The notes: generated by a model not told the origin, from the sequence alone. 64,000 nt of DNA from Paracoccus sulfuroxidans (GCF_007830335.1 NZ_VLKU01000005.1:111322-175321); one strand, 5' to 3'. Shown: positions 1-9,595, counted from the first letter of the stretch. Numbers and translations are program-made.

Positions 1-373
1 ACTCGAGCCGCTGGATCCCGACGGCAAGGGGCCCGAGAACAGCCTGAACCGGCTTCTGGGCATCGATCATCGACATCCGATGATGCGCTTTGCGACCCGC
101 ATCGACGCCGACGCCTTTCATGGCGAGGCGCTGCGACCCGATGAGTTGCTGACGGGGGTCTACCCCTCGGCCTGTTTCCATCCGCGCTGGCTGAAGCTTC
201 TGGGGCGTAACCTGTCATCGCCCGGAGAGTTGATGCGCGACGTGACCATCGACGACCGCCATGTCGAGGTGCAATTCGACGGCCATTGGCTGCGTAAATC
301 GCCCGATCTGGGCCTCTGGCTGCTGAACAAGGCGCGCGAGCGCGGGGATCTGAGCGGCTTCATCCCGCAATAG
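1..373 (+). CDS. unrecognised protein, C-terminal part only
   Basis: The reading frame is open from the left edge (frame beginning at base 2) to a TAG at 371-373, so the gene begins outside the window and only about 123 codons are visible. The visible part is soluble-looking, rich in Arg, Asp and Leu, with no signal or membrane segment. It contains GIDHRHP near the start of the visible part and ends LSGFIPQ. An internal ATG at 80 exists, but the frame continues upstream with the same codon use, so I treat the gene as truncated by the window. It lies 106 bases before accA on the same strand. I do not recognise the family and assign no function. Confidence 0.6.
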   Translation, partial: LEPLDPDGKGPENSLNRLLGIDHRHPMMRFATRIDADAFHGEALRPDELLTGVYPSACFHPRWLKLLGRNLSSPGELMRDVTIDDRHVEVQFDGHWLRKSPDLGLWLLNKARERGDLSGFIPQ

Positions 374-418
374 CCCGCGTCCTGCCGGGCCGCCGCGCGG
401 GCGGGTCTAATCGAAAAG

Positions 419-449
419 TTGCATTCCGCCGCCCCGGCGATCATATAGA
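419..449 (+). promoter_or_regulatory. candidate accA promoter
   Basis: TTGCAT at 419-424 is followed after 17 bases by CATATA (442-447), or after 19 by TATAGA (444-449). It lies about 30 bases before the accA start in a short gap. The match to a sigma-70-type promoter is moderate and this is inference only. Confidence 0.3.
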
Positions 450-479
450 GCCCGACCGACCGACAGTCCGGAGCCACAT

Positions 480-1436
480 ATGACCTATCTCGAGTTCGAA
501 AAGCCCCTTGCCGATATTGAAGGCAAGGCCGAAGAACTGCGTGTCCTGGCCAGAAAAGGTGAGGGCGTCGATCTTGAGAAGGAAGCCGCCGCGCTGGACA
601 AGAAGGCCGGCGACATGCTGCGGGATCTGTATAAAAACCTTGATCCCTGGCGCAAGACGCTGGTCGCGCGCCACCCCGAGCGCCCGCATTGCGGCGATTA
701 CATCACCCAGCTTTTCACCGAATACACGCCACTGGCGGGCGACCGCACCTTTGGCGAGGATCACGCCGTCCTTGGCGGCCTCGCACGCTTCAATGACCAG
801 CCCTGCGTGGTCATCGGCCATGAAAAGGGCAACAATACCAAGTCGCGCATCCATCACAATTTCGGCATGGCCCGGCCCGAAGGCTATCGCAAGGCCGTGC
901 GTCTGATGGATCTGGCCGACCGCTTCCGCATTCCGGTCATCACGCTGGTTGACACCCAGGGTGCCTATCCCGGCAAGGGCGCGGAAGAGCGCGGCCAGTC
1001 CGAAGCCATCGCGCGGGCCACCGAGAAATGCCTGCAGATCGGTGTGCCGCTGGTCTCGGTCGTGATCGGTGAGGGTGGATCGGGCGGCGCCGTGGCCTTT
1101 GCCACCGCGAACCGCATCGCGATGCTGGAGCATTCGATCTATTCGGTGATCTCGCCCGAGGGTTGCGCCTCGATCCTGTGGCGGGACGCCGAGAAGATGC
1201 GCGAGGCCGCCGTGGCGTTGCGCCTGACCGCGCAGGACCTGAAGAAGCTGGGCGTGATCGACCGCATCATCACCGAGCCGACAGGCGGCGCGCAGCGCGC
1301 CCCTGCCGATGCCGTCACCGCCGTCGGGCAGGTGATCTCCGAGATGCTGGCCGAGCTTTCCAGCCTGAAACCGGCGGAACTGGTGCGCGACCGGCGCGAG
1401 AAGTTCCTGAAGATGGGTTCGAAATCGCTGAACTGA
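480..1436 (+). CDS. accA: acetyl-CoA carboxylase carboxyltransferase subunit alpha
   Basis: The 318-residue product is the full length of the family. AccA and AccD together form the carboxyltransferase that moves the carboxyl group from biotin to acetyl-CoA, the first committed step of fatty acid synthesis in the cytosol. The protein has the crotonase-like core: DTQGAYPG at 158-165, GEGGSGGA at 197-204, and the following segment ending in [13 protein letters not shown]. The N-terminal region has the usual helical start. The ATG at 480 has CCGGAG about six bases upstream. AccD, AccB and AccC are not in this window, so accA stands alone here, as is common in alphaproteobacteria. Confidence 0.97.
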   Translation: MTYLEFEKPLADIEGKAEELRVLARKGEGVDLEKEAAALDKKAGDMLRDLYKNLDPWRKTLVARHPERPHCGDYITQLFTEYTPLAGDRTFGEDHAVLGGLARFNDQPCVVIGHEKGNNTKSRIHHNFGMARPEGYRKAVRLMDLADRFRIPVITLVDTQGAYPGKGAEERGQSEAIARATEKCLQIGVPLVSVVIGEGGSGGAVAFATANRIAMLEHSIYSVISPEGCASILWRDAEKMREAAVALRLTAQDLKKLGVIDRIITEPTGGAQRAPADAVTAVGQVISEMLAELSSLKPAELVRDRREKFLKMGSKSLN

Positions 1437-1443
1437 GGCCGTA

Positions 1444-1488
1444 CCGCGTCTGGCGCGGGCGGGTTTGGGTATTTGGTCAACGGAGAAA
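1444..1488 (+). repeat. 3'-end element copy 1 (hairpin plus GGGTATTTGG motif)
   Basis: Just past the accA stop there is a small hairpin (CCGCG 1444-1448, CGCGG 1454-1458). It is followed by GGGTATTTGG at 1467-1476 and CAACGGAGAAA to 1488. Three similar elements occur at 5901-5927, 55397-55457 and 60035-60087, each 3' of a gene and in the same orientation relative to it. Confidence 0.5.
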
Positions 1489-1600
1489 TGGCTGAGCGTC
1501 GGCTTTGGTGAGGCGGGGTCGACTGGGGCCTTCGTCTACCGCTTGCCTTGGGGCGGGCCCTGCGTCACGCTTTCAGTTGCAGAGGATCAGACGCGCGCCC

Positions 1601-2320
1601 ATGTTTCCCATTCGCGATCACAATCCGTCCGACACGACGCCCTATGTCACCACGGGGCTGATCTTCGTGAATGTGGTCATGTTCCTGCTGACGATGCCTT
1701 GGGCGGGCGGCATGGTCGAGTTGTGGGACAGGCTGGCGCTTTACCCTGTGGCCGTCACCCATGGCCAGTTCCTGTGGGGGCTCGTCACCCATATGTTCCT
1801 GCACGCAGGCATCATGCATATCGCGGGCAATATGCTGTTTCTGTGGGTGTTCGGCGACAATCTGGAACATGAGATGGGGCATTTCGGCTTCCTCATGTTC
1901 TATCTGGCCTGCGGGCTGGCCGCCGCCGGGGGCGAGATTGCCGCCGATCCCTACAGCGCCGTGCCGATGATCGGCGCCTCGGGTGCGATTGCCGGGGTGA
2001 TGGGGGGCTATCTGCTGATGTTCCCGAAGGCCCGGGTCGATGTGATCGCGATCATCATCATCATCATTCGTCGTTTCACCATTCCCGCCTGGGTGCTGCT
2101 CTGTGCCTGGTTTGCACTGCAGCTGTTCTCGACCCTCTTCGTGCCAGCGGACGGTGTTGCCTATTATGCGCATGCCGTGGGGTTCGTGGCCGGCGTGCTG
2201 CTTTGCATTCCCCTGCTGATCCGGCGCGGCGGCACGAGCTTCTGGCGCGAGACGCGGGGCCGTCCTCCGCATGCGCCGCTGGACTATGCACCCTCGCGCA
2301 TCCCCGAGGTCAGACGCTAG
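1601..2320 (+). CDS. rhomboid family intramembrane serine protease
   Basis: The 239-residue integral membrane protein is a rhomboid protease, which cleaves transmembrane substrates inside the membrane with a Ser-His dyad. The catalytic serine is S127 in GASG (125-128) and the histidine is H191 in HAVGFVAG. The conserved HxxxxHxxxN segment is at 68-77 (HAGIMHIAGN). About six membrane segments are visible. An unusual run of six isoleucines (151-156) is encoded by ATC repeats and sits in a membrane segment. I start the gene at 1601 rather than an upstream in-frame codon at 1505, because homology begins at MFPIRDHNP and GAGGA lies upstream at 1582-1586. The substrate is unknown. Confidence 0.9.
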   Translation: MFPIRDHNPSDTTPYVTTGLIFVNVVMFLLTMPWAGGMVELWDRLALYPVAVTHGQFLWGLVTHMFLHAGIMHIAGNMLFLWVFGDNLEHEMGHFGFLMFYLACGLAAAGGEIAADPYSAVPMIGASGAIAGVMGGYLLMFPKARVDVIAIIIIIIRRFTIPAWVLLCAWFALQLFSTLFVPADGVAYYAHAVGFVAGVLLCIPLLIRRGGTSFWRETRGRPPHAPLDYAPSRIPEVRR

Positions 2321-2969
2321 GGAGCCGGCCCCGGCTCATATGGCGCTTTCCGGCAAAGCCGGGCGTGCGCTCGACCTGGAAACCTGCAGCTGCCAGCGCC
2401 CGGCGCACATGCCCGGCGGCGGTATAGGTGGCGAAACTACCGTTCGGTTGGGTGTGGCGGGCGACCTCGGCCATGAGATCTTCGCCCCAAAGCTCGGGGT
2501 TGCGGGCGGGCGAGAAGCCGTCGAGGAACCAGGCATCCGCCTGCCCCTGCCAGCCGGGCAGAAGGCTGCGGGCGTCGCCCCGGATCACCTCGGCCTCGAC
2601 CTGGCCCACGCGGAAGTGCGGCAGATGCCAGCCCGCGCGCAGCTCTTGCGCCAGCGGAGCCAGTTCGGGGAAGGCGTCATGGGCGCGCTCAAGTTCCGCG
2701 CGGGTCATCGGGAAAGCCTCGAATGAGGTGAAGCGCAGGGGCACATCGGCAATCTGGGCCAGCGCCAGCAGGTTCAGCCCGGTGCCGAAGCCCAGCTCCG
2801 CGACATGGAAGCCGGGCCGCAGCCGCGCAGGCAGCTCGTTGCCTTGCAGGAAGACATGCCGCGTCTCGGCAAGGCCGCCGTTCAGGCTGAAATAGGGATC
2901 GTCGAAACGGGTCGAGACCGGGATATTCCCGTCGCGCCACGTCAGTCCGCTCTGGTCCGGCTGGGTCAT
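2310..2969 (-). CDS. mnmD: tRNA (5-methylaminomethyl-2-thiouridine34)-methyltransferase, MnmC methyltransferase-domain homologue
   Basis: The 219-residue protein matches the methyltransferase half of E. coli MnmC, which makes the final methylation of mnm5s2U at the wobble position of certain tRNAs using S-adenosylmethionine. ELGFGTGLN at 58-66 is the SAM-binding loop and DGFSPARNPELW at 150-161 is the family signature. The start at 2969 has AAGGAG about ten bases upstream. The oxidoreductase half is a separate divergent gene starting at 3014, only 44 bases away. The 3' end overlaps the rhomboid gene by 11 bases in convergent orientation. The longer upstream frame has no family homology and is rejected. 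Confidence 0.88.
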   Translation of the reverse strand: MTQPDQSGLTWRDGNIPVSTRFDDPYFSLNGGLAETRHVFLQGNELPARLRPGFHVAELGFGTGLNLLALAQIADVPLRFTSFEAFPMTRAELERAHDAFPELAPLAQELRAGWHLPHFRVGQVEAEVIRGDARSLLPGWQGQADAWFLDGFSPARNPELWGEDLMAEVARHTQPNGSFATYTAAGHVRRALAAAGFQVERTPGFAGKRHMSRGRLPSV

Positions 2970-3013
2970 CCGCGCTAACTCCTTTTCCCGGCAGATGCGG
3001 CGAGGATCGGGAA

Positions 3014-4027
3014 ATGGCAAGCGCAAAGGTGATCGAGATTGCGGGCGCGGGCATCCTTGGGCTGGCCTGCGGATGGGAGCTGACCCGGCGCGGCGCCCGC
3101 GTGCGCATCCACGAGGCCGGGCGGATCGGTGACGGCTCATCAGGCGGGCATGTGGGGGCGTTGGCCCCGCATGCGCCCGAGAACTGGAACGACAAGAAGC
3201 AGATCCAGATGCAGGCGCTGGCGGGTGCTGCGGATTGGTGGGCCGAGATTTCTGCGATTGGCGGCATCGATCCGGGCTATGGCCGCACCGGGCGCATTCA
3301 GCCGGTTGAGCCGGGAACCGAGGCGCGGCTGCAGGAGCGGATCGCAGCGGCGGGTGCCAACTGGCCGGATTGGGCCCAGATGCAGCTGACCGACCGTCCC
3401 GAGGCCACACTGGTGCCCGCAAGCGCCTCGGGCCTCTGGCTGGTCGACAACCTGACCGCGCGGCTGAACCCGCGTGCGGCACTGGCCTCGCTGGCCTCCG
3501 CCATTCGTACGCAGGGCGGCGAGATCATCGAGCATGCCCCAGCCGATCCAGATCGGCCCGCGATCTGGGCCACTGGAGCCGCCGGGCTTGCGCCCTTCGG
3601 CGGCAATGGCGTCAAGGGCCAGTCGGCGCTGCTGGCCTTCGATGCGGGCGCGACCCCGCAGGTCTTTGCCGATGCGCTGCATATCGTGGCGCATGGGGAT
3701 GGGACGGTGGCCATCGGCTCAACCTCAGAGCGCGAATGGGACGGGATGGGCACCGATGCCCAGCTGGACGCGCTGATCGAGAAGGCCCGCCGCATCTGTC
3801 CTGCGCTTCAGGACGCGCCGGTCATCGACCGCTGGGCCGGGGTGCGGCCGCGCGCGAAGTCGCGGGCACCTCTGGTCGGGGCCTGGCCGGGGCGTCCGGG
3901 TCATTTTGTCGCGAACGGCGGGTTCAAGATCGGCTTCGGCATGGCCCCTGCTATAGCCGGGCTGATCGCGGATCTGGTGCTGGAGGGCGAGGATCGCATC
4001 CCCGCCGCGTTCAGGGTGCCGGGCTGA
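3014..4027 (+). CDS. FAD-dependent oxidoreductase (DAO fold), probable MnmC oxidase-domain counterpart
   Basis: The 337-residue flavoprotein begins with the dinucleotide-binding GAGILG at 11-16 and has the D-amino-acid-oxidase/glycine-oxidase layout, with the C-terminal GGFKIGFGMAP segment closing the FAD site. It is shorter than typical DadA. It lies divergently next to the MnmC methyltransferase-domain gene, and in E. coli the same two domains are fused. The simplest inference is that it performs the oxidative removal of the carboxymethyl group (cmnm5U to nm5U) in tRNA modification. A glycine- or sarcosine-type oxidase role cannot be excluded from sequence. The ATG at 3014 follows GGATCGGGAA. 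The 3' end overlaps nnrU by 17 bases. Confidence 0.75.
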   Translation: MASAKVIEIAGAGILGLACGWELTRRGARVRIHEAGRIGDGSSGGHVGALAPHAPENWNDKKQIQMQALAGAADWWAEISAIGGIDPGYGRTGRIQPVEPGTEARLQERIAAAGANWPDWAQMQLTDRPEATLVPASASGLWLVDNLTARLNPRAALASLASAIRTQGGEIIEHAPADPDRPAIWATGAAGLAPFGGNGVKGQSALLAFDAGATPQVFADALHIVAHGDGTVAIGSTSEREWDGMGTDAQLDALIEKARRICPALQDAPVIDRWAGVRPRAKSRAPLVGAWPGRPGHFVANGGFKIGFGMAPAIAGLIADLVLEGEDRIPAAFRVPG

Positions 4028-4523
4028 CCCCTGTCAGCAGCGGATGCAGCAGATAAAGTCCAGCCCACAGCCCAAGCCCCAGGGCCAGCCGCATCGGCGT
4101 GACGCGCCAGCGCGCGCCCTTGCGCAGACCCAGCATCAGCCCGAAGAGCGCATAGACCAGCAGCAGGCCGAACAGGATCACATGCGCAAGATCGCCATTC
4201 GCGATCAGATGCGCGCTCGCCCACAGCGCGAAGGCCGCCATCAGCCCCACCATGCCACCCGTCACGCCCAACGCGATGGCAACCGGCACGGCCAGATTGA
4301 CCAGCCAGCGCATCCAGACCTGCTGCGGCCAAAGCTCGACGAAGGGCGCGCGCCCGGCAGCCGTGATCAGCCACCACAGCAGCACCAGCGACAGCAGGCT
4401 GTAGCCGATCAGATAGCCCCGCCGCCCAAGCGCGCCCACCAGCGGCGTCTTCAGCCGCACCGGCACGACATGCGAGGCGAGGAAACTCGCCATCGCCAGT
4501 CCGAATTCGACCCATCCATCCAT
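4011..4523 (-). CDS. NnrU family membrane protein
   Basis: The 170-residue protein has about five hydrophobic membrane segments and the NnrU-type sequence, including SHVVPVR near the N-terminus, GYSLLSL, and a conserved AHLIANGDLAHVILFG segment. NnrU was named from denitrification gene clusters, where it is associated with nitrite or nitric oxide metabolism. The biochemical role is not settled, and many non-denitrifying members exist. No denitrification genes are next to it here. It is convergent with the upstream flavoprotein and divergent from the DUF4202 gene, with 89 bases between their starts. Confidence 0.8.
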   Translation of the reverse strand: MDGWVEFGLAMASFLASHVVPVRLKTPLVGALGRRGYLIGYSLLSLVLLWWLITAAGRAPFVELWPQQVWMRWLVNLAVPVAIALGVTGGMVGLMAAFALWASAHLIANGDLAHVILFGLLLVYALFGLMLGLRKGARWRVTPMRLALGLGLWAGLYLLHPLLTGVSPAP

Positions 4524-4612
4524 GCGCGCACCCTAGGACCGCGGCTGCCCCTTCGCAATCGCGTTGACCTCGGCGCAGGCTGCGGCACAATGCCCCCGAC
4601 ACAGGAGGACCC

Positions 4613-5173
4613 ATGACCCGCCTTCAGACAGCTTTCGACGCCATCGACCGCGCCAACGCGCAGGACCCCACGCTTTCCGACGGCCAGCCCGAGGCGCTGC
4701 TCTACGGCCAACGCATGACGGCCGAACAGGAGGCGCTGTACCCCGATGCCTCCGAGCCGCTGCGCATCGCCTGCCGCGGCCAGCATATCGAGCGCTGGAA
4801 GCTGCCCCGCGCCGATTTCCCCATGGACCGCCCCGGCTATCTGGCCTGGCGGACCGAACAAGGGCGCCGCCACGCCCAGCGGATTGCCGAGATCATGCAG
4901 GACGCGGGCTATCCCGAGGATCAGATCGGCCACGCCCGGCAGATGCTGACCAAACAGGGCATCAAGCGCGACGCCGATGTGCAAGCGCTCGAGGATGCGG
5001 CCTGCTTCACCTTCATCCGCTGGTATCTCGGCCCCTTCGCCGAGGGCCGCGACCCGGATGAGCTGCAGCGGATCGTCGACAAGACCGCGCGCAAGATGTC
5101 GGCCATGGCACGCGCCCGCGCCCTGACCGAGTTCTCGATCCCGGCCCCCTTCGCGGATGCCTTCCGTGAGTGA
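4613..5173 (+). CDS. DUF4202 domain protein
   Basis: The 186-residue soluble, mostly helical protein matches the DUF4202 family. Conserved features are LYGQRMT near residue 30, IACRGQHIERW, YPMDR-like FPMDRPGY, and KRDADVQALEDAACF. The family's activity is unknown to me, although the conserved His, Glu and Asp residues in helical segments could suggest a metal-dependent enzyme. Its last 17 bases overlap the start of the CbiX-like gene, so the two are probably translated together. An AGGAGG ribosome site lies just before the ATG. Confidence 0.8.
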   Translation: MTRLQTAFDAIDRANAQDPTLSDGQPEALLYGQRMTAEQEALYPDASEPLRIACRGQHIERWKLPRADFPMDRPGYLAWRTEQGRRHAQRIAEIMQDAGYPEDQIGHARQMLTKQGIKRDADVQALEDAACFTFIRWYLGPFAEGRDPDELQRIVDKTARKMSAMARARALTEFSIPAPFADAFRE

Positions 5174-5873
5174 TGCTGCCAGACCCCTGCGGGCAGTCAT
5201 CGTCACGCATGGCCAGCCCGGCGACCCCGACCCGCAGCAAGAGGCTGTCGAGGCCCTTGCCGCCGAAGTCGCAGCACTTCTTCCCGATGCCCGGATCCGG
5301 GGCGCGACGCTCGCCAAACCCGGCGCGCTTGACCGCAGCGTCGACAATGCGGTCCTCGTCTATCCCATGTTCATGGCCGAGGGCTGGTTCAGCCAAAGCG
5401 AACTGCCGCGACGCCTCGCCCAGGCCGGGGCCGAGATGGCGCGCGTCCTTCCCCCCTTCGGCAGCGACCCGCGCCTGCCTGCGCTTTGCCGCGAGATCGT
5501 GGCCCGCACCGCACAGGACAAAGGCTGGCCCACCGAAGAAACGACCCTCCTTCTGGCCGCCCACGGTTCCGGTCGCTCCCGCGCACCGGCCCGCGCCGCC
5601 TGGGCCATGGCCGAGGCGCTGTCGCCCGGCCTCGCCCAGACCACCTGCGGCTTCATCGAAGAGGCCCCCTACCTCAAGGACGCCGCCCAAAACCTCGGCG
5701 CGCGGGCGATCTGCCTGCCGCTCTTCGCCACCCGCGCCGAACACGTGACCGGAGACATTCCCGAAGCTCTCACCACCGCAGGCTTCCAGGGCGCCCTGCT
5801 GCCCCCCGTCGGCGCCGCACCCGAAGTCCCCCAGCTGATCGCCGCCTCACTTCGCGCGGCCCATGCCGCATGA
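5157..5873 (+). CDS. CbiX/SirB-type chelatase
   Basis: The 238-residue protein belongs to the CbiX family, which inserts Fe2+ or Co2+ into sirohydrochlorin on the way to siroheme or cobalamin. Two repeats of the chelatase fold are visible. The first begins AVIVTHGQPGDP and the second LLLAAHGSGRSR; each carries the metal-binding His of the family. Length fits a two-domain CbiX. It overlaps the DUF4202 gene upstream. Siroheme is the cofactor of the sulfite reductase encoded at 57449-59104, so iron insertion is plausible, but cobalt cannot be excluded. Confidence 0.8.
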   Translation: MPSVSDAARPLRAVIVTHGQPGDPDPQQEAVEALAAEVAALLPDARIRGATLAKPGALDRSVDNAVLVYPMFMAEGWFSQSELPRRLAQAGAEMARVLPPFGSDPRLPALCREIVARTAQDKGWPTEETTLLLAAHGSGRSRAPARAAWAMAEALSPGLAQTTCGFIEEAPYLKDAAQNLGARAICLPLFATRAEHVTGDIPEALTTAGFQGALLPPVGAAPEVPQLIAASLRAAHAA

Positions 5874-5880
5874 ACAAAGA

Positions 5881-5910
5881 AAGCCGCCCCTGACGGACGG
5901 CTTCTTCGTT
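5881..5910 (+). terminator. weak intrinsic terminator after the chelatase gene
   Basis: AAGCCG (5881-5886) pairs with CGGCTT (5898-5903) around an 11-base loop and is followed by CTTCGTT. It lies eight bases after the stop. The T tract is broken, so efficiency is uncertain. Confidence 0.4.
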
Positions 5911-5927
5911 GCTGAAATACCCAAATT
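5901..5927 (-). repeat. 3'-end element copy 2 (GGGTATTT motif)
   Basis: On the minus strand, downstream of the valS stop, the sequence reads TTTGGGTATTTCAG followed by CAACGAAGAAG. This matches the elements at 1467 and 60066 in sequence and in orientation relative to the preceding gene. Confidence 0.5.
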
Positions 5928-5981
5928 CCAACGCTGCTACGGCCGGGACGCCGCATCCGACGCCCCGCCCGCGCAACCCGC

Positions 5982-8900
5982 CTACATCGCGCGCAACTGC
6001 GCCAGCGCCGCCTTCAGCCGCGAGATGTCATCCTCCAGCGCCGCCAGCTTCTCGCGCGTCTCCTCGATGACCTCGGGTTCGGCATTGGCCACGAATTTCG
6101 GGTTCGACAGACGCCCCGACAACCCGCCCGCATCCTTCTCGGATTTGGCGACGACCTTCTCCAGCCGCGCGGTTTCCGCCGCAACATCGATCATCTCGCC
6201 AACCGGCAGGGCAAAGCTCGCCCCATAGGCCGCGACCGAGATCATCCCGCGTCCCATCTGCCCATCGACCGGCGCGTTGACCCGCGCCATACGCTCGATC
6301 AGCGGCGCATTGGCAGCCAGCGCCGCGCGGGCTGACGCATCGGCTTCGGTCACGATCAGATCGGGGCGCGCGCCCGCAGGCACGCCGATCTGCTGCCGGG
6401 CCGAGCGGATGTTCTCGATGACCGAGATCACCCAGTTCAGCTGCCGGTCCGCCTCGGCGTCGATCAGCTCCGCGCCATATTCCGGCCAGTCGCCATGCAC
6501 CAGCATGCCCGCGCGGTCGCCAGTCAGCGCCCAAAGCTCTTCGGTGACGAAGGGCATGATCGGATGCAGCATGGTGTAGCACTGATCCAGAACCCAGCCC
6601 ATCGTGGCCTGAGTTTCCTCGCGGAACTCACCGTCGAACAGCGGCTTTGACAGCTCGACATACCAGTCGCAGACCTTGCCCCAGACGAAGGCGTAAAGCC
6701 CGGCTGCTGCATCGTTGAAGCGATAGGCCGCCAGTGCCTCGTCGGTCGCCAGACGGATGCGGGCGACCTCGCCGATGATCCAGCGGTTCACGACGTTCTT
6801 CGGCTCGGGCAGGGTACCGCCGCCACGCACGCCATTCATCTCGGCAAAGCGCGAGGCGTTCCAGATCTTGGTGACGAAGTTGCGGTTCGCTTCGACATGC
6901 TTCGGCCCCAGCTTCGGGTCGCGCCCCATGGCCGCCATGGCGGTCAGGGTAAAGCGCAGCGCGTCGGCGCCGAAATCGTCGATCAGCACCAGCGGATCGA
7001 TGACATTGCCCTTCGACTTCGACATCTTCGCGCCCTTCTCGTCCCGGACCAGCCCGTGAACATAGACCGCGCGGAAGGGGATGTCGCCGACAATGGCCAG
7101 CTGCATCATCATCATCCGGGCGACCCAGAAGAAAATGATGTCAAAGCCGGTGATCAGGGTCGAGGTCGGGAAGTATTTGCGCAGCTCGGCCGTATCCTCG
7201 GGCCAGCCAAGGGTGCCAATCGGCCAGAGACCCGAGCTGAACCAGGTGTCCAGCACATCGGGGTCGCGCCAGACCGGATAGACGAGCTTGGTCGGGTCCT
7301 GCGTCAGGTTGTAATCGGCCAGACCTTGCGCGAAGGCGTCAACAGCAGCCTCGCGGTCGGCGACCTCGATGACGCGGGCAATCTCCAGCGGCTGCGGCAG
7401 ATCGGCGATGGCATCGCGGAATTTCGCGGCGACGTCGTGGAAATTCGCCGCGCTGCGATGGATCTCGTCGCGATGGACCAGCCCTTCCTCAAGCAGGGCA
7501 AAGATCTCGACATCGTCCAGCGCGCCGTCACCATCGTCATCGACCTGACCTTCCAGACGCATGTCGAGGCCATACCAGACCGGGATCTGGTGGCCCCACC
7601 ACAGCTGGCGGCTGATGGTCCAGGGCTCGATATTCTCCAGCCAGTGGAAATAGACCTTCTCATGCTGCTCGGGCAGGATCTTGGTGCGGCCATCGCGCAC
7701 GGCATCCAGCGCCGGACCCACGATCTTCGCGGTGTCGACGAACCACTGGTCGGTCAGCATCGGCTCGATCACCACGCCCGAACGGTCGCCAAATGGCTGC
7801 ATGATCGGTTTGGCATCGACCAGAGGCCGACGCTCCAGATGCTCGGCGCCGGTCTCTTTCTCGATTTCCTTGTGCAGATAGGTGACCGCCAGCCCCTCGG
7901 CGTTGATCTGGTCGATCACCGCCTTGCGGGCCTCGTAGCGATCAAGCCCGCGCAGATCCTCGGGGACCAGGTTCACGTTCGAGACGTCGCCCACATCCTC
8001 GCCCCGGGCAGCACGGGATGCGATCTCGGCGCTCTCCTCATAGGCAAGCCCGTCGGCGCGCATCGCGCCCTTGCCATCCATCAGCGCATAAAGCGGGATG
8101 TTGTTGCGCATGGCGACGCCATAGTCGTTGAAATCATGCGCGCCGGTGATCTTCACCGCGCCCGAGCCGAAATCGGGGTCCGGATATTCATCGGTGATGA
8201 TCGGGATCAGGCGGCGCAGCGCCTTCGGACCGACCGGGATCTCGACCAGCTTGCCGACGATGGGGGCATAGCGCGCGTCATCAGGGTGCACGGCAACCGC
8301 GCCATCGCCCAGCATGGTCTCGGGGCGAGTGGTGGCGATGCTGATATAGTCACGGGTTTCGCGCAGGGTGACGTTGCCGTCCTCGTCCCGCTCGACATAT
8401 TCATAGGTGGCACCGCCCGCCAGCGGGTATTTGAAATGCCACATATGGCCGGGAACCTCGCGGTTCTCGACCTCCAGATCCGAGATCGCGGTCTCGAAAT
8501 GGGGGTCCCAGTTCACCAGCCGCTTGCCGCGATAGATCAGGCCCTTGTCATACATGTCGACAAAGACCTTCAGCACGGCCTCGTGGAAATTGCCCTCCTC
8601 GCCCGCAGGCGCACCGGGCGCGCCCGACATGGTGAAGGCATTGCGCGACCAGTCGCAAGAGGCGCCCAGACGCTTCAGCTGGTTCATGATCGTATCACCG
8701 GATTCCCGCTTCCAGGCCCAGATCTTCTGGATGAAGGCCTCGCGCCCGATCTCGCGGCGATTGGGTTCCTGACGCTCGGCCATCTGGCGTTCGACCACCA
8801 TCTGGGTCGCGATCCCGGCATGGTCCTGACCGGGTTGCCACAACGTGTCGAAGCCGCGCATCCGGTGCCAGCGCACCAGAATGTCCTGCAGCGTGTTGTT

Positions 8901-9074
8901 CAGCGCGTGACCGATGTGCAGGCTGCCCGTGACGTTCGGCGGCGGAATAACGACCGAAAAGCTCTCGGCCCCCGGCTTGGCATTGGCGCCTGCGGCAAAT
9001 GCACTCGTTGCTTCCCATTCACGCGCGATCCGGCCTTCGGCTTCTTGCGCGTCAAAATTCTTTTCCATGGCCAT
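5982..9074 (-). CDS. valS: valine--tRNA ligase
   Basis: This class I aminoacyl-tRNA synthetase charges tRNA-Val in the cytosol. The HIGH motif appears as [11 protein letters not shown] and the KMSKS motif as [11 protein letters not shown]. The [19 protein letters not shown] segment and C-terminal coiled coil ('[18 protein letters not shown]', then '[12 protein letters not shown]') are as expected for ValRS. At 1030 residues it is longer than the roughly 950 of E. coli. The extra length is largely an acidic insertion of about 100 residues between HQIPVWYG and the [17 protein letters not shown] signature. I start at the ATG at 9074 (MAMEKNFD). The in-frame upstream extension has no homology. 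Confidence 0.96.
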   Translation of the reverse strand: MAMEKNFDAQEAEGRIAREWEATSAFAAGANAKPGAESFSVVIPPPNVTGSLHIGHALNNTLQDILVRWHRMRGFDTLWQPGQDHAGIATQMVVERQMAERQEPNRREIGREAFIQKIWAWKRESGDTIMNQLKRLGASCDWSRNAFTMSGAPGAPAGEEGNFHEAVLKVFVDMYDKGLIYRGKRLVNWDPHFETAISDLEVENREVPGHMWHFKYPLAGGATYEYVERDEDGNVTLRETRDYISIATTRPETMLGDGAVAVHPDDARYAPIVGKLVEIPVGPKALRRLIPIITDEYPDPDFGSGAVKITGAHDFNDYGVAMRNNIPLYALMDGKGAMRADGLAYEESAEIASRAARGEDVGDVSNVNLVPEDLRGLDRYEARKAVIDQINAEGLAVTYLHKEIEKETGAEHLERRPLVDAKPIMQPFGDRSGVVIEPMLTDQWFVDTAKIVGPALDAVRDGRTKILPEQHEKVYFHWLENIEPWTISRQLWWGHQIPVWYGLDMRLEGQVDDDGDGALDDVEIFALLEEGLVHRDEIHRSAANFHDVAAKFRDAIADLPQPLEIARVIEVADREAAVDAFAQGLADYNLTQDPTKLVYPVWRDPDVLDTWFSSGLWPIGTLGWPEDTAELRKYFPTSTLITGFDIIFFWVARMMMMQLAIVGDIPFRAVYVHGLVRDEKGAKMSKSKGNVIDPLVLIDDFGADALRFTLTAMAAMGRDPKLGPKHVEANRNFVTKIWNASRFAEMNGVRGGGTLPEPKNVVNRWIIGEVARIRLATDEALAAYRFNDAAAGLYAFVWGKVCDWYVELSKPLFDGEFREETQATMGWVLDQCYTMLHPIMPFVTEELWALTGDRAGMLVHGDWPEYGAELIDAEADRQLNWVISVIENIRSARQQIGVPAGARPDLIVTEADASARAALAANAPLIERMARVNAPVDGQMGRGMISVAAYGASFALPVGEMIDVAAETARLEKVVAKSEKDAGGLSGRLSNPKFVANAEPEVIEETREKLAALEDDISRLKAALAQLRAM

Positions 9075-9208
9075 CGCGGTCACCCCATCTGTTGCGTCGG
9101 GGATAGCGAAACAGCGCCCAGAGTCCAAGAGGCGCACGCGTTCGGGACCGATTAACGGGTTATTAAACTCTCGCTGAAATACTGCCGGAAGTTCTTCGGG
9201 AGTCTGTC

Positions 9209-9580
9209 ATGAACATGTTTGAGGCCGTCGGCGCCTGCTTTTCCAAATTCGCGACCTTTTCAGGGCGGGCAAGACGCGCTGAATATTGGTGGTTCGCCCT
9301 GTTCAACGTGATCGTCGGCATCGTGCTTGGTTTTGCGCAGGGCGGTGCCGAGCTGGGCATTGCCGATCTCTACTCGCTGGTCATCCTGCTGCCATCCTTG
9401 GCCGTCAGCGCAAGGCGGCTGCATGACACCGGCCGCAGCGGCTGGTGGCAGCTCTTGGTGTTCGTCCCCATCGTCGGCTGGATCATACTGCTGATCTGGT
9501 TCTGCCAACCCAGCAATGTCGGCCACAATGTCCACGGCGCCGACCCTATCGGGGGTGATGCGGCACCGCTGGCCGCGTGA
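9209..9580 (+). CDS. DUF805 family small membrane protein
   Basis: The 123-residue protein has the DUF805 pattern: a start with FSGRARRAEYWWF, two to three membrane helices, the RRLHDTGRSGWW loop and a C-terminal helix ending near WFCQPS. The family is widespread, sometimes called YhaH-like, and its function is unknown. It starts 134 bases from the divergent valS gene. A hairpin separates it from the convergent VOC gene. Confidence 0.88.
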   Translation: MNMFEAVGACFSKFATFSGRARRAEYWWFALFNVIVGIVLGFAQGGAELGIADLYSLVILLPSLAVSARRLHDTGRSGWWQLLVFVPIVGWIILLIWFCQPSNVGHNVHGADPIGGDAAPLAA

Positions 9581-9595
9581 CATGCCCCAACCTGC

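Noticed and set aside
2051..2068. ATC trinucleotide repeat
   Set aside because: It encodes an isoleucine run inside a membrane segment of the rhomboid protease; too short to call a functional repeat.
6897..9155. A 752-codon open frame antisense to valS
   Set aside because: ValRS motifs are intact on the minus strand; the antisense product has no recognisable features.
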